DNA from: Legionella maceachernii
GTDB lineage: Bacteria > Pseudomonadota > Gammaproteobacteria > Legionellales > Legionellaceae
Assembly (NCBI RefSeq): GCF_900167045.1
Contig: NZ_FUXJ01000021.1
Location: forward strand, 1-51,424
DNA length: 51,424 nucleotides
Direction of reading: 5' to 3'
Shown: piece by piece, positions 34,529 to 43,137 of the stretch
Layout: each line of letters starts with the position of its first letter
Numbering within the stretch: the first letter of the stretch is position 1
Made by a program: the position numbers and the translations under genes
The notes under the pieces: model-generated
What the model saw: only the letters and a program-made list of their open reading frames with translations
Databases searched by the model: none
Told to the model about the DNA's origin: nothing

Positions 34529-35452
34529 TTAAGTATTAAACTCCCTGGATATCGCCTCATAAAACCCGGTGATACTCTTAAACTCAGATGCGATCACAAG
34601 ACTCATGCTTTCATTATTTAAAAGTTGGGTCATGGCATTTCCTGGACCTAAATCAATAATACGATCATATTGGTATTCGTTAATCAATTCACAGACTTTT
34701 TGCCACTCTAATGGGGTATAAATTTCTTGATCCAGCCATTCTTTTTCTTCCTCAAACTCATACACTTTACCTAATTTAATCGGACTTATGATCGGATAAT
34801 GGAGATTTTTTGGTCCTAACGCATTGATGAATTGATGAAATTGGCCTCGTAGGTTTTCATAGAAAGGGGTGTGCGACGGCAAATGGATATTTAGAAACTG
34901 CGTTTTTTTAAGGGGTATATGCGATAAGCGAATTAAAAGTTTTTTTAAATCAGTAACTTTTCCCCCAACCACTACCCGTTGATCCGAATTGATAATAGCC
35001 AAATAGCAATGCGCCTCGGTCACTAATGCGCGCATTTCTTCCCCATCAAATGTACCATTAATGTACAGCAAATCATAATCCGATGTCCCATGTTTGTTTA
35101 TCACTGACGTCATTAGCTTAGTACGATAAGCAAGGACTCGGCTCATTTCATCGGGTGAGGCCTCAATACTCGCCAAAAAGGCAGCTACCTCACCTAAACT
35201 GTATCCGGCAAAGTTAAGTTGATGCCCTTCAAATAGAGGTTTTAACCGCGCAAATAAAGTCAGTTGATAACAGCCGATTATCAGTTGAGCATAAAAAGGG
35301 TTTTTACTATTTGTGGAAATGGAGTCCTTTGGAAGATTCATTGCCGTAACATATCGATGCAATATTTCCTGGGCAACTGGATCGTCATTAAAGAAGTTGA
35401 ATAAATTATCCTCTTGGTAACCTTGTCCCGCAAAAAGGCATAAGACATTCAT
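34529..35452 (-). CDS. mdcH: Malonate decarboxylase, malonyl transferase subunit MdcH
   Basis: A 307-residue acyltransferase of the FabD type. CLFAGQGYQ opens the chain, the nucleophile Ser is in AGYSLGEVAAFLAS, the Arg is in AYRTKLM, and the His is in the lower domain (LNIHLPSHTPFYENLR). In biotin-independent malonate decarboxylase it loads malonyl from malonyl-CoA onto the carrier to start the cycle. It overlaps mdcB by four bases (ATGA) and ends the operon, 82 bases before the chosen mltA start. Confidence 0.85.
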   Translation of the reverse strand: MNVLCLFAGQGYQEDNLFNFFNDDPVAQEILHRYVTAMNLPKDSISTNSKNPFYAQLIIGCYQLTLFARLKPLFEGHQLNFAGYSLGEVAAFLASIEASPDEMSRVLAYRTKLMTSVINKHGTSDYDLLYINGTFDGEEMRALVTEAHCYLAIINSDQRVVVGGKVTDLKKLLIRLSHIPLKKTQFLNIHLPSHTPFYENLRGQFHQFINALGPKNLHYPIISPIKLGKVYEFEEEKEWLDQEIYTPLEWQKVCELINEYQYDRIIDLGPGNAMTQLLNNESMSLVIASEFKSITGFYEAISREFNT

Positions 35453-36291
35453 AATGATGTTCCAGAAAAAATAGAATGTAAAAAATACAATACACTGAGC
35501 AAGTCTGCGACACCACCCGGGCTGATGTTTTGCTGCGAAAAGACATCATGTAGCTGAATAGCGGCCTGAATAGACTGCTCCCTGTTATCCAAGGAAATGG
35601 CCTTCTGGATTTGATCACGCGCAAATTGAAGGCCATTTAAACCTACTCGATACAATACATTAATATCATCAAGATGTATTAAAAATCGTTGGTAAGCGAG
35701 CAACCCCAAAAAGACTTTATCATGGTGGAAAGCTTGTAAATTGCAGTAAGTTTCAAAAACAAGACGGTATCCTCCAATAGCAATTTGCTTTGCATCGGCA
35801 ACGGCATATTTTTCTTTGACTATCGCGCCATGCGTGTTGTCATTGCGATGGTGCAAAGTGAGGTATGTGGCCCAATCCTCAATGATAGCTTGATGGAGAT
35901 CATCCATCGAAAAGTCATTTTTTTTGACGCTTAATTTACAGCAAGAGGCACATAAAATACCTAAAGCAAAAATAGCACCTCGGTGAGTATTAATCCCTTT
36001 AGTAATACGGTACATGATTTGTTCTGCCTGTAACCCCCAACGAACTAATTTTTGCGGAGCATGCCCCAAAGACGCATAGAGTCCCACTTGAAAAAAGTAA
36101 TGCCTCAAACCAAAAAGACTGCGAAAAAATAAAGCCCCGTCCATATCCTGATGAGCGCCATTATCCATAAAACTCACTAAGCCCGGCTTAGGGTATAAAG
36201 CAACTTCCTCGTATAAAGCACGCACGGCCAGTTTGGCGTAAAAACGGGCAACTTTATGAGGATCATGCCCTGAGTGTTGGAACCTGAGCAT
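35449..36291 (-). CDS. mdcB: Triphosphoribosyl-dephospho-CoA synthase MdcB
   Basis: A 280-residue member of the CitG/MdcB family. PKPGLVSFMDNGAHQDMDG is the signature near residue 38, followed by INTHRGAIFALGILCA. It makes 2'-(5''-triphosphoribosyl)-3'-dephospho-CoA from ATP and dephospho-CoA, the precursor of the MdcC prosthetic group. It overlaps mdcG by 29 bases and mdcH by 4. Confidence 0.88.
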   Translation of the reverse strand: MLRFQHSGHDPHKVARFYAKLAVRALYEEVALYPKPGLVSFMDNGAHQDMDGALFFRSLFGLRHYFFQVGLYASLGHAPQKLVRWGLQAEQIMYRITKGINTHRGAIFALGILCASCCKLSVKKNDFSMDDLHQAIIEDWATYLTLHHRNDNTHGAIVKEKYAVADAKQIAIGGYRLVFETYCNLQAFHHDKVFLGLLAYQRFLIHLDDINVLYRVGLNGLQFARDQIQKAISLDNREQSIQAAIQLHDVFSQQNISPGGVADLLSVLYFLHSIFSGTSL

Positions 36292-36886
36292 ACAGATAGT
36301 CCCTGGAGATAAGTTTTATGTGTTGTGCCGATTTATAAAGAATGGTTGCACTGCTATTAGGTTGAATGAGTTCTAGCCAGGAACAATCACCGAAGTGAGG
36401 AAAACGAATCTCCCCATCCAGGCGTGAAATCGCTAAGATTTGCTTGAGTTTCCAATAGAGCTCGGCGAGTTCGGTTAAAGAGTGTTTTTCGTATAAAAGT
36501 AAGAGATCAAGATCAGAATTGGGGTGGACGTAACACAGTTGGGTTAGGTGTTGCCAACCATACGAGCCGTACACTTTAATATCTGTATTTAGCTTAAGAG
36601 TGACTTGTGGAAAAACCTCTTGAAACGTTGGAAGCGATCTCACTTCCCTAATCATGATTGAATCAAAGTGGGCTCTAAAACGGCGTTTTTCTTGAGAAGA
36701 TAAATCGAAAAAAGGGAATGCTAACTGCACTAGCCCTGGTTTGAGCTCCTTGGGTTGAGACGTATAAATCAGTGGAAACTGATGCTCCAACCAGTAGTCT
36801 AGTAATTCACGCTCTCGCTTTTGAATTGGCGAGAGCGGTTTAGCCCCTTTTTCTAAATAGCATAAGGTATGGCGATGATAAATCAT
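36263..36886 (-). CDS. mdcG: Phosphoribosyl-dephospho-CoA transferase MdcG
   Basis: A 207-residue protein with the nucleotidyltransferase motif HPNSDLDLLLLYE (Asp pair near residue 120) preceded by VYGSYGWQHLTQL. It attaches the dephospho-CoA-derived prosthetic group to a Ser of the MdcC domain. Overlap of 4 bases with mdcE (ATGA) shows translational coupling. Confidence 0.85.
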   Translation of the reverse strand: MIYHRHTLCYLEKGAKPLSPIQKRERELLDYWLEHQFPLIYTSQPKELKPGLVQLAFPFFDLSSQEKRRFRAHFDSIMIREVRSLPTFQEVFPQVTLKLNTDIKVYGSYGWQHLTQLCYVHPNSDLDLLLLYEKHSLTELAELYWKLKQILAISRLDGEIRFPHFGDCSWLELIQPNSSATILYKSAQHIKLISRDYLYAQVPTLRA

Positions 36887-37599
36887 AAGCGTTTAATGGC
36901 TCGAATGAGATCATAAGCTTGGGTCCGCCCTCCATATTGTTTACCCAATTCCGCCCGATGATCTTGATTAATTTCTCCAGCCTGTGTCACTTTTAATAGT
37001 GCCTCTGCTACATGGTTCAGTTCTAAGACCTCGTGGATTCCACCGAGTTGTTTAAAATTTTCGACTCCTGGGGCAAAAACAGGAGAGTCTTGACTGATGC
37101 GGCGTAAGATCTCGATATCGATTTTAGTTACCTTAGCCATACCCTCGAGCCACATCACCGCTAATTGTGCATTTTTTAAGGCAAAAATACGATCTGCCAT
37201 CATCCCAAAGGCAATAAAACTACCACCGATCGCCTGGTTATAAATTAATGAAATGATTGGATTACCTTTTCTTCTTACAAGATGTAAGCATTTGAGTAAA
37301 TGGGCAAAGTAGGCATACATGCCTAGCCATTCATCGCGAATGGAAAGTTTTTGTCCAGCCACATCCGTCGGAAGGAAAATAGGATCCGTATTGCTACTCT
37401 TCAGTAAATTTAATACATGCTTCGCCATTTCCATGGCTTCGTCAATACCAAAATGGGTGTCTTCTACTGTGCCAATAATATTAAATCGAGTGTCTTTAAT
37501 CTGGCCAGTACCAAAAACCACGTTTTGCTTGATTTCAGTTTGAGTTTGAGTAAAAACACTGGCAAGCAATTCCTTTAATGCTATTTTATCGCTAGGCAT
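36883..37599 (-). CDS. mdcE: Malonate decarboxylase gamma subunit MdcE
   Basis: A 238-residue carboxyltransferase-fold protein (crotonase-like). It begins ALKELLASVFTQTQTEIKQN and has ISLIYNQAIGGSFIAFGMMA, the conserved Gly-rich loop, then MADRIFALKNAQLAVMW. With MdcD it decarboxylates malonyl-S-carrier to acetyl-S-carrier. It overlaps the upstream fused gene by 8 bases. Confidence 0.85.
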   Translation of the reverse strand: MPSDKIALKELLASVFTQTQTEIKQNVVFGTGQIKDTRFNIIGTVEDTHFGIDEAMEMAKHVLNLLKSSNTDPIFLPTDVAGQKLSIRDEWLGMYAYFAHLLKCLHLVRRKGNPIISLIYNQAIGGSFIAFGMMADRIFALKNAQLAVMWLEGMAKVTKIDIEILRRISQDSPVFAPGVENFKQLGGIHEVLELNHVAEALLKVTQAGEINQDHRAELGKQYGGRTQAYDLIRAIKRL

Positions 37600-38797
37600 T
37601 GTTGATTCCCTTCTTAACTAAGGAAAGAAATTCCTTATCCGTGCAATTAAACACATCATGTTCTTGCAATTTGGGAGCGTGGTGCTCTATCCATTCTCCT
37701 TCTTCATGACATTCCTTTGCCGAGTCCATTCGTTGCTGTAATAATTGATGTTCCGCAAGCACCCAATCCGGATTAATAGAGGGCTGTTTTTGTAATTGTT
37801 GTAATGCATCGATAATGCTTTGGCGAATATCGCTCATTTGATTTGTCGTATAAGCCTGTGCTGCTTTTTGCATGAACCGAGTTCGTCCGCCATAGACCCG
37901 CCAAACTAAGGCCCGATCTTTACTGTCAAACACTTCGGTTCCTTTTACGGCTTGGATTACTTCCGCACCGGATATGCCAATACGAGCCACTTGATTAACA
38001 ATGAGATAATCGAGGCAACCACTGATAATTCCCATGCCACCATAAGCCCCATTGCTTCCACAAATGACCCCAAGGGTTTTAACACCTGCCGAACGGGCAT
38101 CAAGAATGGAGCGAATAATCTCTGAAATTTCAATTTCACCTACATTGGCTTCTTGTAAACGAACACCGCCACTGTCGATCAGCAATACGATGGCTGGTAA
38201 TTGATGTTTCACCGCGTATTGAATTAAGCCATTCAATTTGGCACCGTGCACTTCGCCAACAGAGCCACCGATAAAATCCTTTTGTTGTGAGGCAATTGCC
38301 ACTTTAGTGCCTGCAAATTGTGCCGTCCCAATGACAATGCCATCATCCGTTTCCACCTGCATTCCCAGCTGAGGCAATGTAGGGCTGGGAGTTTCTTGTT
38401 CCAATAAGAACTCAGAAAAACTACCTTCATCCACCAAAGAATTAATGCGGTTACGCGCCGTGGCCTCTGTATAACGGTCTTTTTTGTGATAGCCGGTTTC
38501 GTAGGTTTCAATGGCCTGACGCAAGCGTAGTGATACGACAGCGGGGGTAGCACCCGCGTCATTGAGCGTTAGTTCAAGTTCCTGATAGGGATAATCCTCA
38601 ACAAAACGTTGAATGACATTATCCCAAGTTGCTTTAAATCCGCTGACTATCGTGTGCACCGTGATCTGAGTTTGTATTGAATGGGTATTGGGTTTAATAA
38701 TCACTTCCAAATTGCCAGAACCAGCGACTCCGACTTTAGTCACAGCACCTTTTTTTATTTTTCTTGCTAATTCAAAAGTATATTCATAGGTGTCCAT
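37592..38797 (-). CDS. mdcCD: Fused malonate decarboxylase delta (carrier) and beta subunits, MdcC-MdcD
   Basis: A 401-residue protein in which residues 1 to about 100 match the acyl-carrier subunit MdcC. AGSGNLEVII places the prosthetic-group Ser at 27, and LNDAGATPAVVSLRLRQAIE closes the domain. From about residue 115 to the end it matches MdcD: NSLVDEGSFSEFL, DFIGGSVGEVHGAKLNG, VLLIDSGGVRLQEANVGE and GSNGAYGGMGI. In Klebsiella and Pseudomonas these are separate genes. The join (ETYETGYHKKDRYTEATARN) is in frame with no start codon of its own. Fusion would tie the malonyl arm to its decarboxylase. It starts 8 bases after mdcA ends. Confidence 0.88.
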   Translation of the reverse strand: MDTYEYTFELARKIKKGAVTKVGVAGSGNLEVIIKPNTHSIQTQITVHTIVSGFKATWDNVIQRFVEDYPYQELELTLNDAGATPAVVSLRLRQAIETYETGYHKKDRYTEATARNRINSLVDEGSFSEFLLEQETPSPTLPQLGMQVETDDGIVIGTAQFAGTKVAIASQQKDFIGGSVGEVHGAKLNGLIQYAVKHQLPAIVLLIDSGGVRLQEANVGEIEISEIIRSILDARSAGVKTLGVICGSNGAYGGMGIISGCLDYLIVNQVARIGISGAEVIQAVKGTEVFDSKDRALVWRVYGGRTRFMQKAAQAYTTNQMSDIRQSIIDALQQLQKQPSINPDWVLAEHQLLQQRMDSAKECHEEGEWIEHHAPKLQEHDVFNCTDKEFLSLVKKGINNA

Positions 38798-38805
38798 AAG
38801 TCACT

Positions 38806-40452
38806 CTACCAGTTTCTAAATTTTTTAGGGGGGCAATACAATCCTTTTGAGATCGTTACTAAATCCTGCATGGTTTGTGCTGCGAGTAAATCCCTATCGG
38901 CTTCTTTTAGAGAAATGTTCAAATCTTCGGGTCTTTGTATGACACCCCGGGAACGCAGCGCATCGACCATAGCTTTATCCCGTTTTAACCCAATGGGGGT
39001 GTATCCTGCGACGCCACGTATCGCTTGTTCTCGTTCTGTTAAACTTTGACATAATAAAAGATTGGCTATTCCTTCCTCAGTAACCAGGTGCGAAACATCA
39101 TCACCATAAATCATCACGGGTGGCAAATCAGCCTGCATTTCCTTTTGTAATGCCCAAGCATCCAATTTCTCCACGAACGTGGGTTTACCCGCACTTTGAA
39201 AGGTTTCAACCATTTGCACCACCAACTTACGCCCGCGTGGCATCGCTGGTGATTGATGACCGTATTTTTCACGGCCCGCTTTAAGCCAAGCATAAGAAGA
39301 ATGCCTTCGGCCGGTGGTATCGCAACCCATGTTCGGAGCACCACCAAATCCCGCAATTCGCCCTTTCGTTGCTGTAGAGCTATTACCTTGCAGATCAATT
39401 TGTAAAGTAGCACCAACAAATGCATCGCAGCCATAATGTCCTGCTAGTTGCCCATAAAGACGGTTAGAGCGTAGGGATCCGTCTCGGCCAGTAAAAAAAA
39501 TATCGGGTTTAGAGCGAGTGTATTCATCCATGCCTACTTCACCCCCAAACGAGAAAATAGACTCCACGAATCCTGCTTCTATTGCAGGAATCAGCGTCGG
39601 TAAAGGGTTCACTACCCAGTGTTTACAGATTTTTCCTTTAAGTCCTAGAGATTGAGCATAGGTGGGCAAAAGGAGCTCGATTGCACAGGTATTAAAACCC
39701 ACGCCATGATTTAGGCGATTCACTTGATAAGGCGCGTAAATTCCCTTAATAACCATCATGGCCATCAAAATTTTGACTTCATCAATATGGGCTGGATCAC
39801 GGGTAAATAAGGGCTCAATATAATAAGGCGTTGGTGCTTCAACGACCGCATCAATCCAATCACCAGGAATATCAATGCGTGGGAGCTTAGAGACCATTTT
39901 GTTGACTTGAGCAATAATTACTCCATTCCTAAACGAAGTGGCTTCGACAATACTTGTGGTTTCTTCTGTGTTAGCCCCCGTGTACAAATTACCTTGCGCA
40001 TCGGCTTGCTCGGCAGCAACTAATGTGACATTAGGGGTTAAGTCGATTAAATAGCGAGCATAGAGCTCGTTGTAAGTATGAATATTACCGATTTTGATCT
40101 GGTCTTTTTGGATCATCAAAGCCAAACGAGTGGATTGCGGACCCGCATAGGCGAAATCAATTTTTTCTGCAATTTTACGTTCAAATAAATCGAGGTGCTC
40201 CGGCAGAGCGACGGCTGATTGGACCATATGAAGGCGATTAATCTTTTTGGGGTTTACTTGACAAAGACTGCGAGCAAGAAAATCCGCCTGCTTTTGATTG
40301 TCTCCTTCAAGACAAACAATATCACCCGGTTTAATCGCAGCCTCCAGCAAGCCAACGATGTGCTTGGAAGATACTTTTTTCCCTTGCTCAAAAAAACCGT
40401 TTATTTTCGCGATTCTTTGTTCATAATCCTTGAGCCTCTTAGTCCAATCCAT
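38806..40452 (-). CDS. mdcA: Malonate decarboxylase alpha subunit MdcA
   Basis: A 548-residue CoA-transferase-type subunit that exchanges acetyl for malonyl on the carrier (acetyl-S-ACP plus malonate). Recognisable stretches include PGDIVCLEGDNQKQADFLAR near residue 45, TYNELYARYLIDLTPNVTLV, GGEVGMDEYTRSKPDIFFTG and IAGFGGAPNMGCDTTGRRHS. It is the first gene of the operon. No mdcR-type regulator and no MdcLM/MadLM or MdcF transporter lies in the window. Confidence 0.9.
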   Translation of the reverse strand: MDWTKRLKDYEQRIAKINGFFEQGKKVSSKHIVGLLEAAIKPGDIVCLEGDNQKQADFLARSLCQVNPKKINRLHMVQSAVALPEHLDLFERKIAEKIDFAYAGPQSTRLALMIQKDQIKIGNIHTYNELYARYLIDLTPNVTLVAAEQADAQGNLYTGANTEETTSIVEATSFRNGVIIAQVNKMVSKLPRIDIPGDWIDAVVEAPTPYYIEPLFTRDPAHIDEVKILMAMMVIKGIYAPYQVNRLNHGVGFNTCAIELLLPTYAQSLGLKGKICKHWVVNPLPTLIPAIEAGFVESIFSFGGEVGMDEYTRSKPDIFFTGRDGSLRSNRLYGQLAGHYGCDAFVGATLQIDLQGNSSTATKGRIAGFGGAPNMGCDTTGRRHSSYAWLKAGREKYGHQSPAMPRGRKLVVQMVETFQSAGKPTFVEKLDAWALQKEMQADLPPVMIYGDDVSHLVTEEGIANLLLCQSLTEREQAIRGVAGYTPIGLKRDKAMVDALRSRGVIQRPEDLNISLKEADRDLLAAQTMQDLVTISKGLYCPPKKFRNW

Positions 40453-40508
40453 GAATTCTCAACGCGATGGTTTATAGTGAATTTACTATAACATGTTTCT
40501 TCACTTAG

Positions 40509-40640
40509 ATGTTATTAAAGCAAAACGTAGACATCTTAACGGATAATATTCGATTAGATACGGATATCCTGAATGAGTTAGGTCTACTGAAGGATTTACT
40601 TAAATCTAAAAGGCCCATAAAATCCACCTTCTCATATTAG
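40509..40640 (+). CDS. Possible small protein (43 aa) upstream of the porin-like gene
   Basis: ATG opens a 43-residue frame (MLLKQNVDILTDNIRLDTDI, then LKDLLKSKRPIKSTFSY) whose stop lies in the ribosome-binding region of the next gene, ten bases before its GTG. There is no good ribosome-binding site of its own. It may be a leader peptide or chance. Confidence 0.25.
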   Translation: MLLKQNVDILTDNIRLDTDILNELGLLKDLLKSKRPIKSTFSY

Positions 40641-40650
40641 GGAGGATATT

Positions 40651-41445
40651 GTGAAGCAAATACTTTCAGTCGCATCCATAATTGTTTCCATTTTGGCAAC
40701 TAGTCACTCTGTTCATGCAATGGATGCCCGGACAACGAATATCCCATGGGCTGGGTATTATATAGGAGGCAATCTCGGTGCGGCATTTGGTGGGTTAAAA
40801 AATACCCTTTCTGTGGTGAATACCTCTCCAAACCCATTATTTCATCAGCCCGCTATTCCGAATATTAATGCGTCCGGCTCAAAGACACTGACCTCCTCTC
40901 AATTTTCAGGCGGCGCTCAACTTGGCTACAATAAACCTGTCCTTTCCAACCTGCTCTTAGGATTTGAAGTAAGTTACGATTATATTAATTTACATGAATC
41001 TTCTGGAGGCATATTTGCTTACACGGCGAATAGTAAACATTATTATTCCTTATTTACTTGCGCTAAGCTTCATCATATAGGCACTTTACGCCCTCGTTTG
41101 GGTTACATTCATAAGAAATTTCTACCTTACGTGACCGGGGGCAGCGCTGTATCAAAACTCACTTACAGGCAAGTTTTTACTGATTTACAACACTTAGTGG
41201 TTCATCCAATCCCGTTCGATAAAACCATTTGGGGTTGGACAGCCGGCGGGGGATTGGAGTACGCTGCATTTGATCGTTATTCATTCAAAATAGAGTATTT
41301 ATACTCAGGTTTTAGAGATCGTTCTGCGCACAGGCCATTGATTACTACTGGCCGTTTAGCAGGTCTTAGCGCAAACCTCGATAACACGCTGCATACTATT
41401 CATGTTCAAACCGTGTTGTTTGGGATCAGTGCGCATTTTGCATAA
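40651..41445 (+). CDS. Outer-membrane porin-like protein (OmpA/opacity-like barrel)
   Basis: A 264-residue protein starting at GTG with GGGAGGA five bases upstream. The signal peptide (ILSVASIIVSILATSHSVHA) is followed by WAGYYIGGNLGAAFGG, the classic start of Omp25/31-like barrels, then QFSGGAQLGYN, LGFEVSYDY, WGWTAGGGLEYAAFDRYSFK and a terminal strand ending SAHFA. It is an eight-stranded-type surface protein; the role is unknown. Confidence 0.8.
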   Translation: MKQILSVASIIVSILATSHSVHAMDARTTNIPWAGYYIGGNLGAAFGGLKNTLSVVNTSPNPLFHQPAIPNINASGSKTLTSSQFSGGAQLGYNKPVLSNLLLGFEVSYDYINLHESSGGIFAYTANSKHYYSLFTCAKLHHIGTLRPRLGYIHKKFLPYVTGGSAVSKLTYRQVFTDLQHLVVHPIPFDKTIWGWTAGGGLEYAAFDRYSFKIEYLYSGFRDRSAHRPLITTGRLAGLSANLDNTLHTIHVQTVLFGISAHFA

Positions 41446-41472
41446 CCTTCGCAAAGAGTAATAAGGGCATAT

Positions 41473-42948
41473 ATGAACATCAAAACCATCATTAAACACT
41501 TAGCTGCTAGTGTCGCAAGTACGTGTTTGCTTCCAACCGCCTTACTCCATGCCTCCCTTTCTTTTATACCGCTCACTACAACGACTATCCTCATGCCCAA
41601 TAACGGGCACACTGTGGTTGAGTACTTGGTCACGAACCAAACAGGAAGTATCCATACTTTTTTCATGTTACCTACCGACATTGGCGTGGTGCAAAATTAC
41701 TCGGATTTTAGACACTGCACAAATCCTTTCGTTTTGCTCCCTCAATCCTCTTGTGTGCTCTCGGTACTCATTAATCGAAACCAATTGTTACAGCTTAATG
41801 GTGGTCCACAGGTATGTATCATGCCCGGCATGTCTTGTGTACAACCTAATCCGCCGCACACATTACAAGTCATGTCACTCGACCCCAATTTTCCTTATGG
41901 AAGTTCCCCTTCAGGTAACGTGTGTGTTACTTCTGATAATTTTGCTACCCCTGAAACCATGCTCGGCTCCTGGGCGATGCTCACCGCCGTATCTCTGGAT
42001 TCAGCAGGAGGTGTTTTGCCCTCTTTTATGACGCCTTCAAATGTCGTTTATGCGGTAGGTACAGCAGCACTCGGCGACCAGCTGGGCATAGCGAATTGTT
42101 CAGGGGGCTGTAACCAATTGAATGGCTATTGCTTTGCTCTAAAATTTAACGGCAAATCCACTTACCCCTATATGATTTTTCAATCGGTTAATATTGCTGC
42201 GAATCCTAATTCATTTGATATTTACATGGCCGGAGGCGGCTCTGGTGCTTTTCCTCAATTTTGCTCAACTTTCTGGGGCACTGGCTCTAGCATCAATTGG
42301 AGTAATAACATCGAAAACTCCCCTTCCCCCTTGTGCGCAAATTATTTTAATAACTTCTCGACTATCAATGCCAATTACTCTGTGACTTACAATGGCCAAA
42401 CTTATTATGCAGCACAGACTTTACAAAATGCCTGTCAAGTCGCCACGACCACAGGCTTTAACTCCCAAAATTTCAGTAATGTTTCAGTGGTCCCTGTGAC
42501 TTGCCCCCGATCGCTCACTCAAATTACTGGTATTGAACTCCCTTCAACGATAACCACTGTTGGTAACCAGGTTATTCAAAATCTGAGCACACTTACTGAT
42601 AATAATTTTGCTACAACAGCGATCACGGGTGTATCAACAACGCAAATGGAAGATTGTAAGACCCCTTCATCAGGATACTGTGGCAACGTTGGCGCTAGCG
42701 TTGCTCATTATCAAGCCTCTATCTCTGCCACCACTACTGGCCCTATATTGACCGCCTCGCCCCCAAGCACTAGCTATTGCCAAAGCAATCCTGGTGCAAG
42801 CTTTTGTAGTTGGAATAATGGGCAATCGAGTGGCAGTGCATATTGCAATGCGAGCGCCTCCCAATGCATCAGTTGCGGAAATGGAGCAAAATGGTGTACC
42901 TGTAATGGGGCAACACTTATAGGCTGTCAATCGAGTATTTTGGGGTAG
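41473..42948 (+). CDS. Secreted Cys-rich protein with GH45-like motif
   Basis: A 491-residue protein with a signal peptide (IKHLAASVASTCLLPTALLH, then ASLS). An N-terminal beta domain (residues 30-130) contains NGHTVVEYLVTNQTGSIHTF, as in exported Legionella-like repeat proteins. Residues about 200-290 read NGYCFALKFNGK and FDIYMAGGGSGAFPQFC. This loosely matches the family-45 endoglucanase/expansin pattern (CYALTF, then FD-x-x-x-PGGGVGIF-x-x-C), though the match is weak. The C-terminus is Cys-dense (CNASASQCISCGNGAKWCTC), which suggests a disulfide-rich, perhaps sugar-binding, module. Likely type II secreted. Function tentative. Confidence 0.5.
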   Translation: MNIKTIIKHLAASVASTCLLPTALLHASLSFIPLTTTTILMPNNGHTVVEYLVTNQTGSIHTFFMLPTDIGVVQNYSDFRHCTNPFVLLPQSSCVLSVLINRNQLLQLNGGPQVCIMPGMSCVQPNPPHTLQVMSLDPNFPYGSSPSGNVCVTSDNFATPETMLGSWAMLTAVSLDSAGGVLPSFMTPSNVVYAVGTAALGDQLGIANCSGGCNQLNGYCFALKFNGKSTYPYMIFQSVNIAANPNSFDIYMAGGGSGAFPQFCSTFWGTGSSINWSNNIENSPSPLCANYFNNFSTINANYSVTYNGQTYYAAQTLQNACQVATTTGFNSQNFSNVSVVPVTCPRSLTQITGIELPSTITTVGNQVIQNLSTLTDNNFATTAITGVSTTQMEDCKTPSSGYCGNVGASVAHYQASISATTTGPILTASPPSTSYCQSNPGASFCSWNNGQSSGSAYCNASASQCISCGNGAKWCTCNGATLIGCQSSILG

Positions 42949-42999
42949 AAATCAATCGGCCAAACAAGCCAAGCATAGTGGCGTTGTTGGAATTAAAAC

Positions 43000-43029
43000 C
43001 TAGCAGATAAAATTGATTTTATCTGCTAG
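43000..43029. terminator. Bidirectional hairpin between convergent genes
   Basis: A perfect 14-bp inverted repeat (CTAGCAGATAAAAT and its complement) around TG. It lies between the ends of the secreted protein gene and the ligase gene and could stop transcription from both sides. Confidence 0.75.
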
Positions 43030-43137
43030 AACTGTCTCTGGAAGTCACTGAATTTGTCAAAGATCATCCCTATCTCCTTGTTCCACATCGAAAGGGGCTA
43101 ACGATGACATTGCTTCTTTACAAATACGTTCTCTCCG

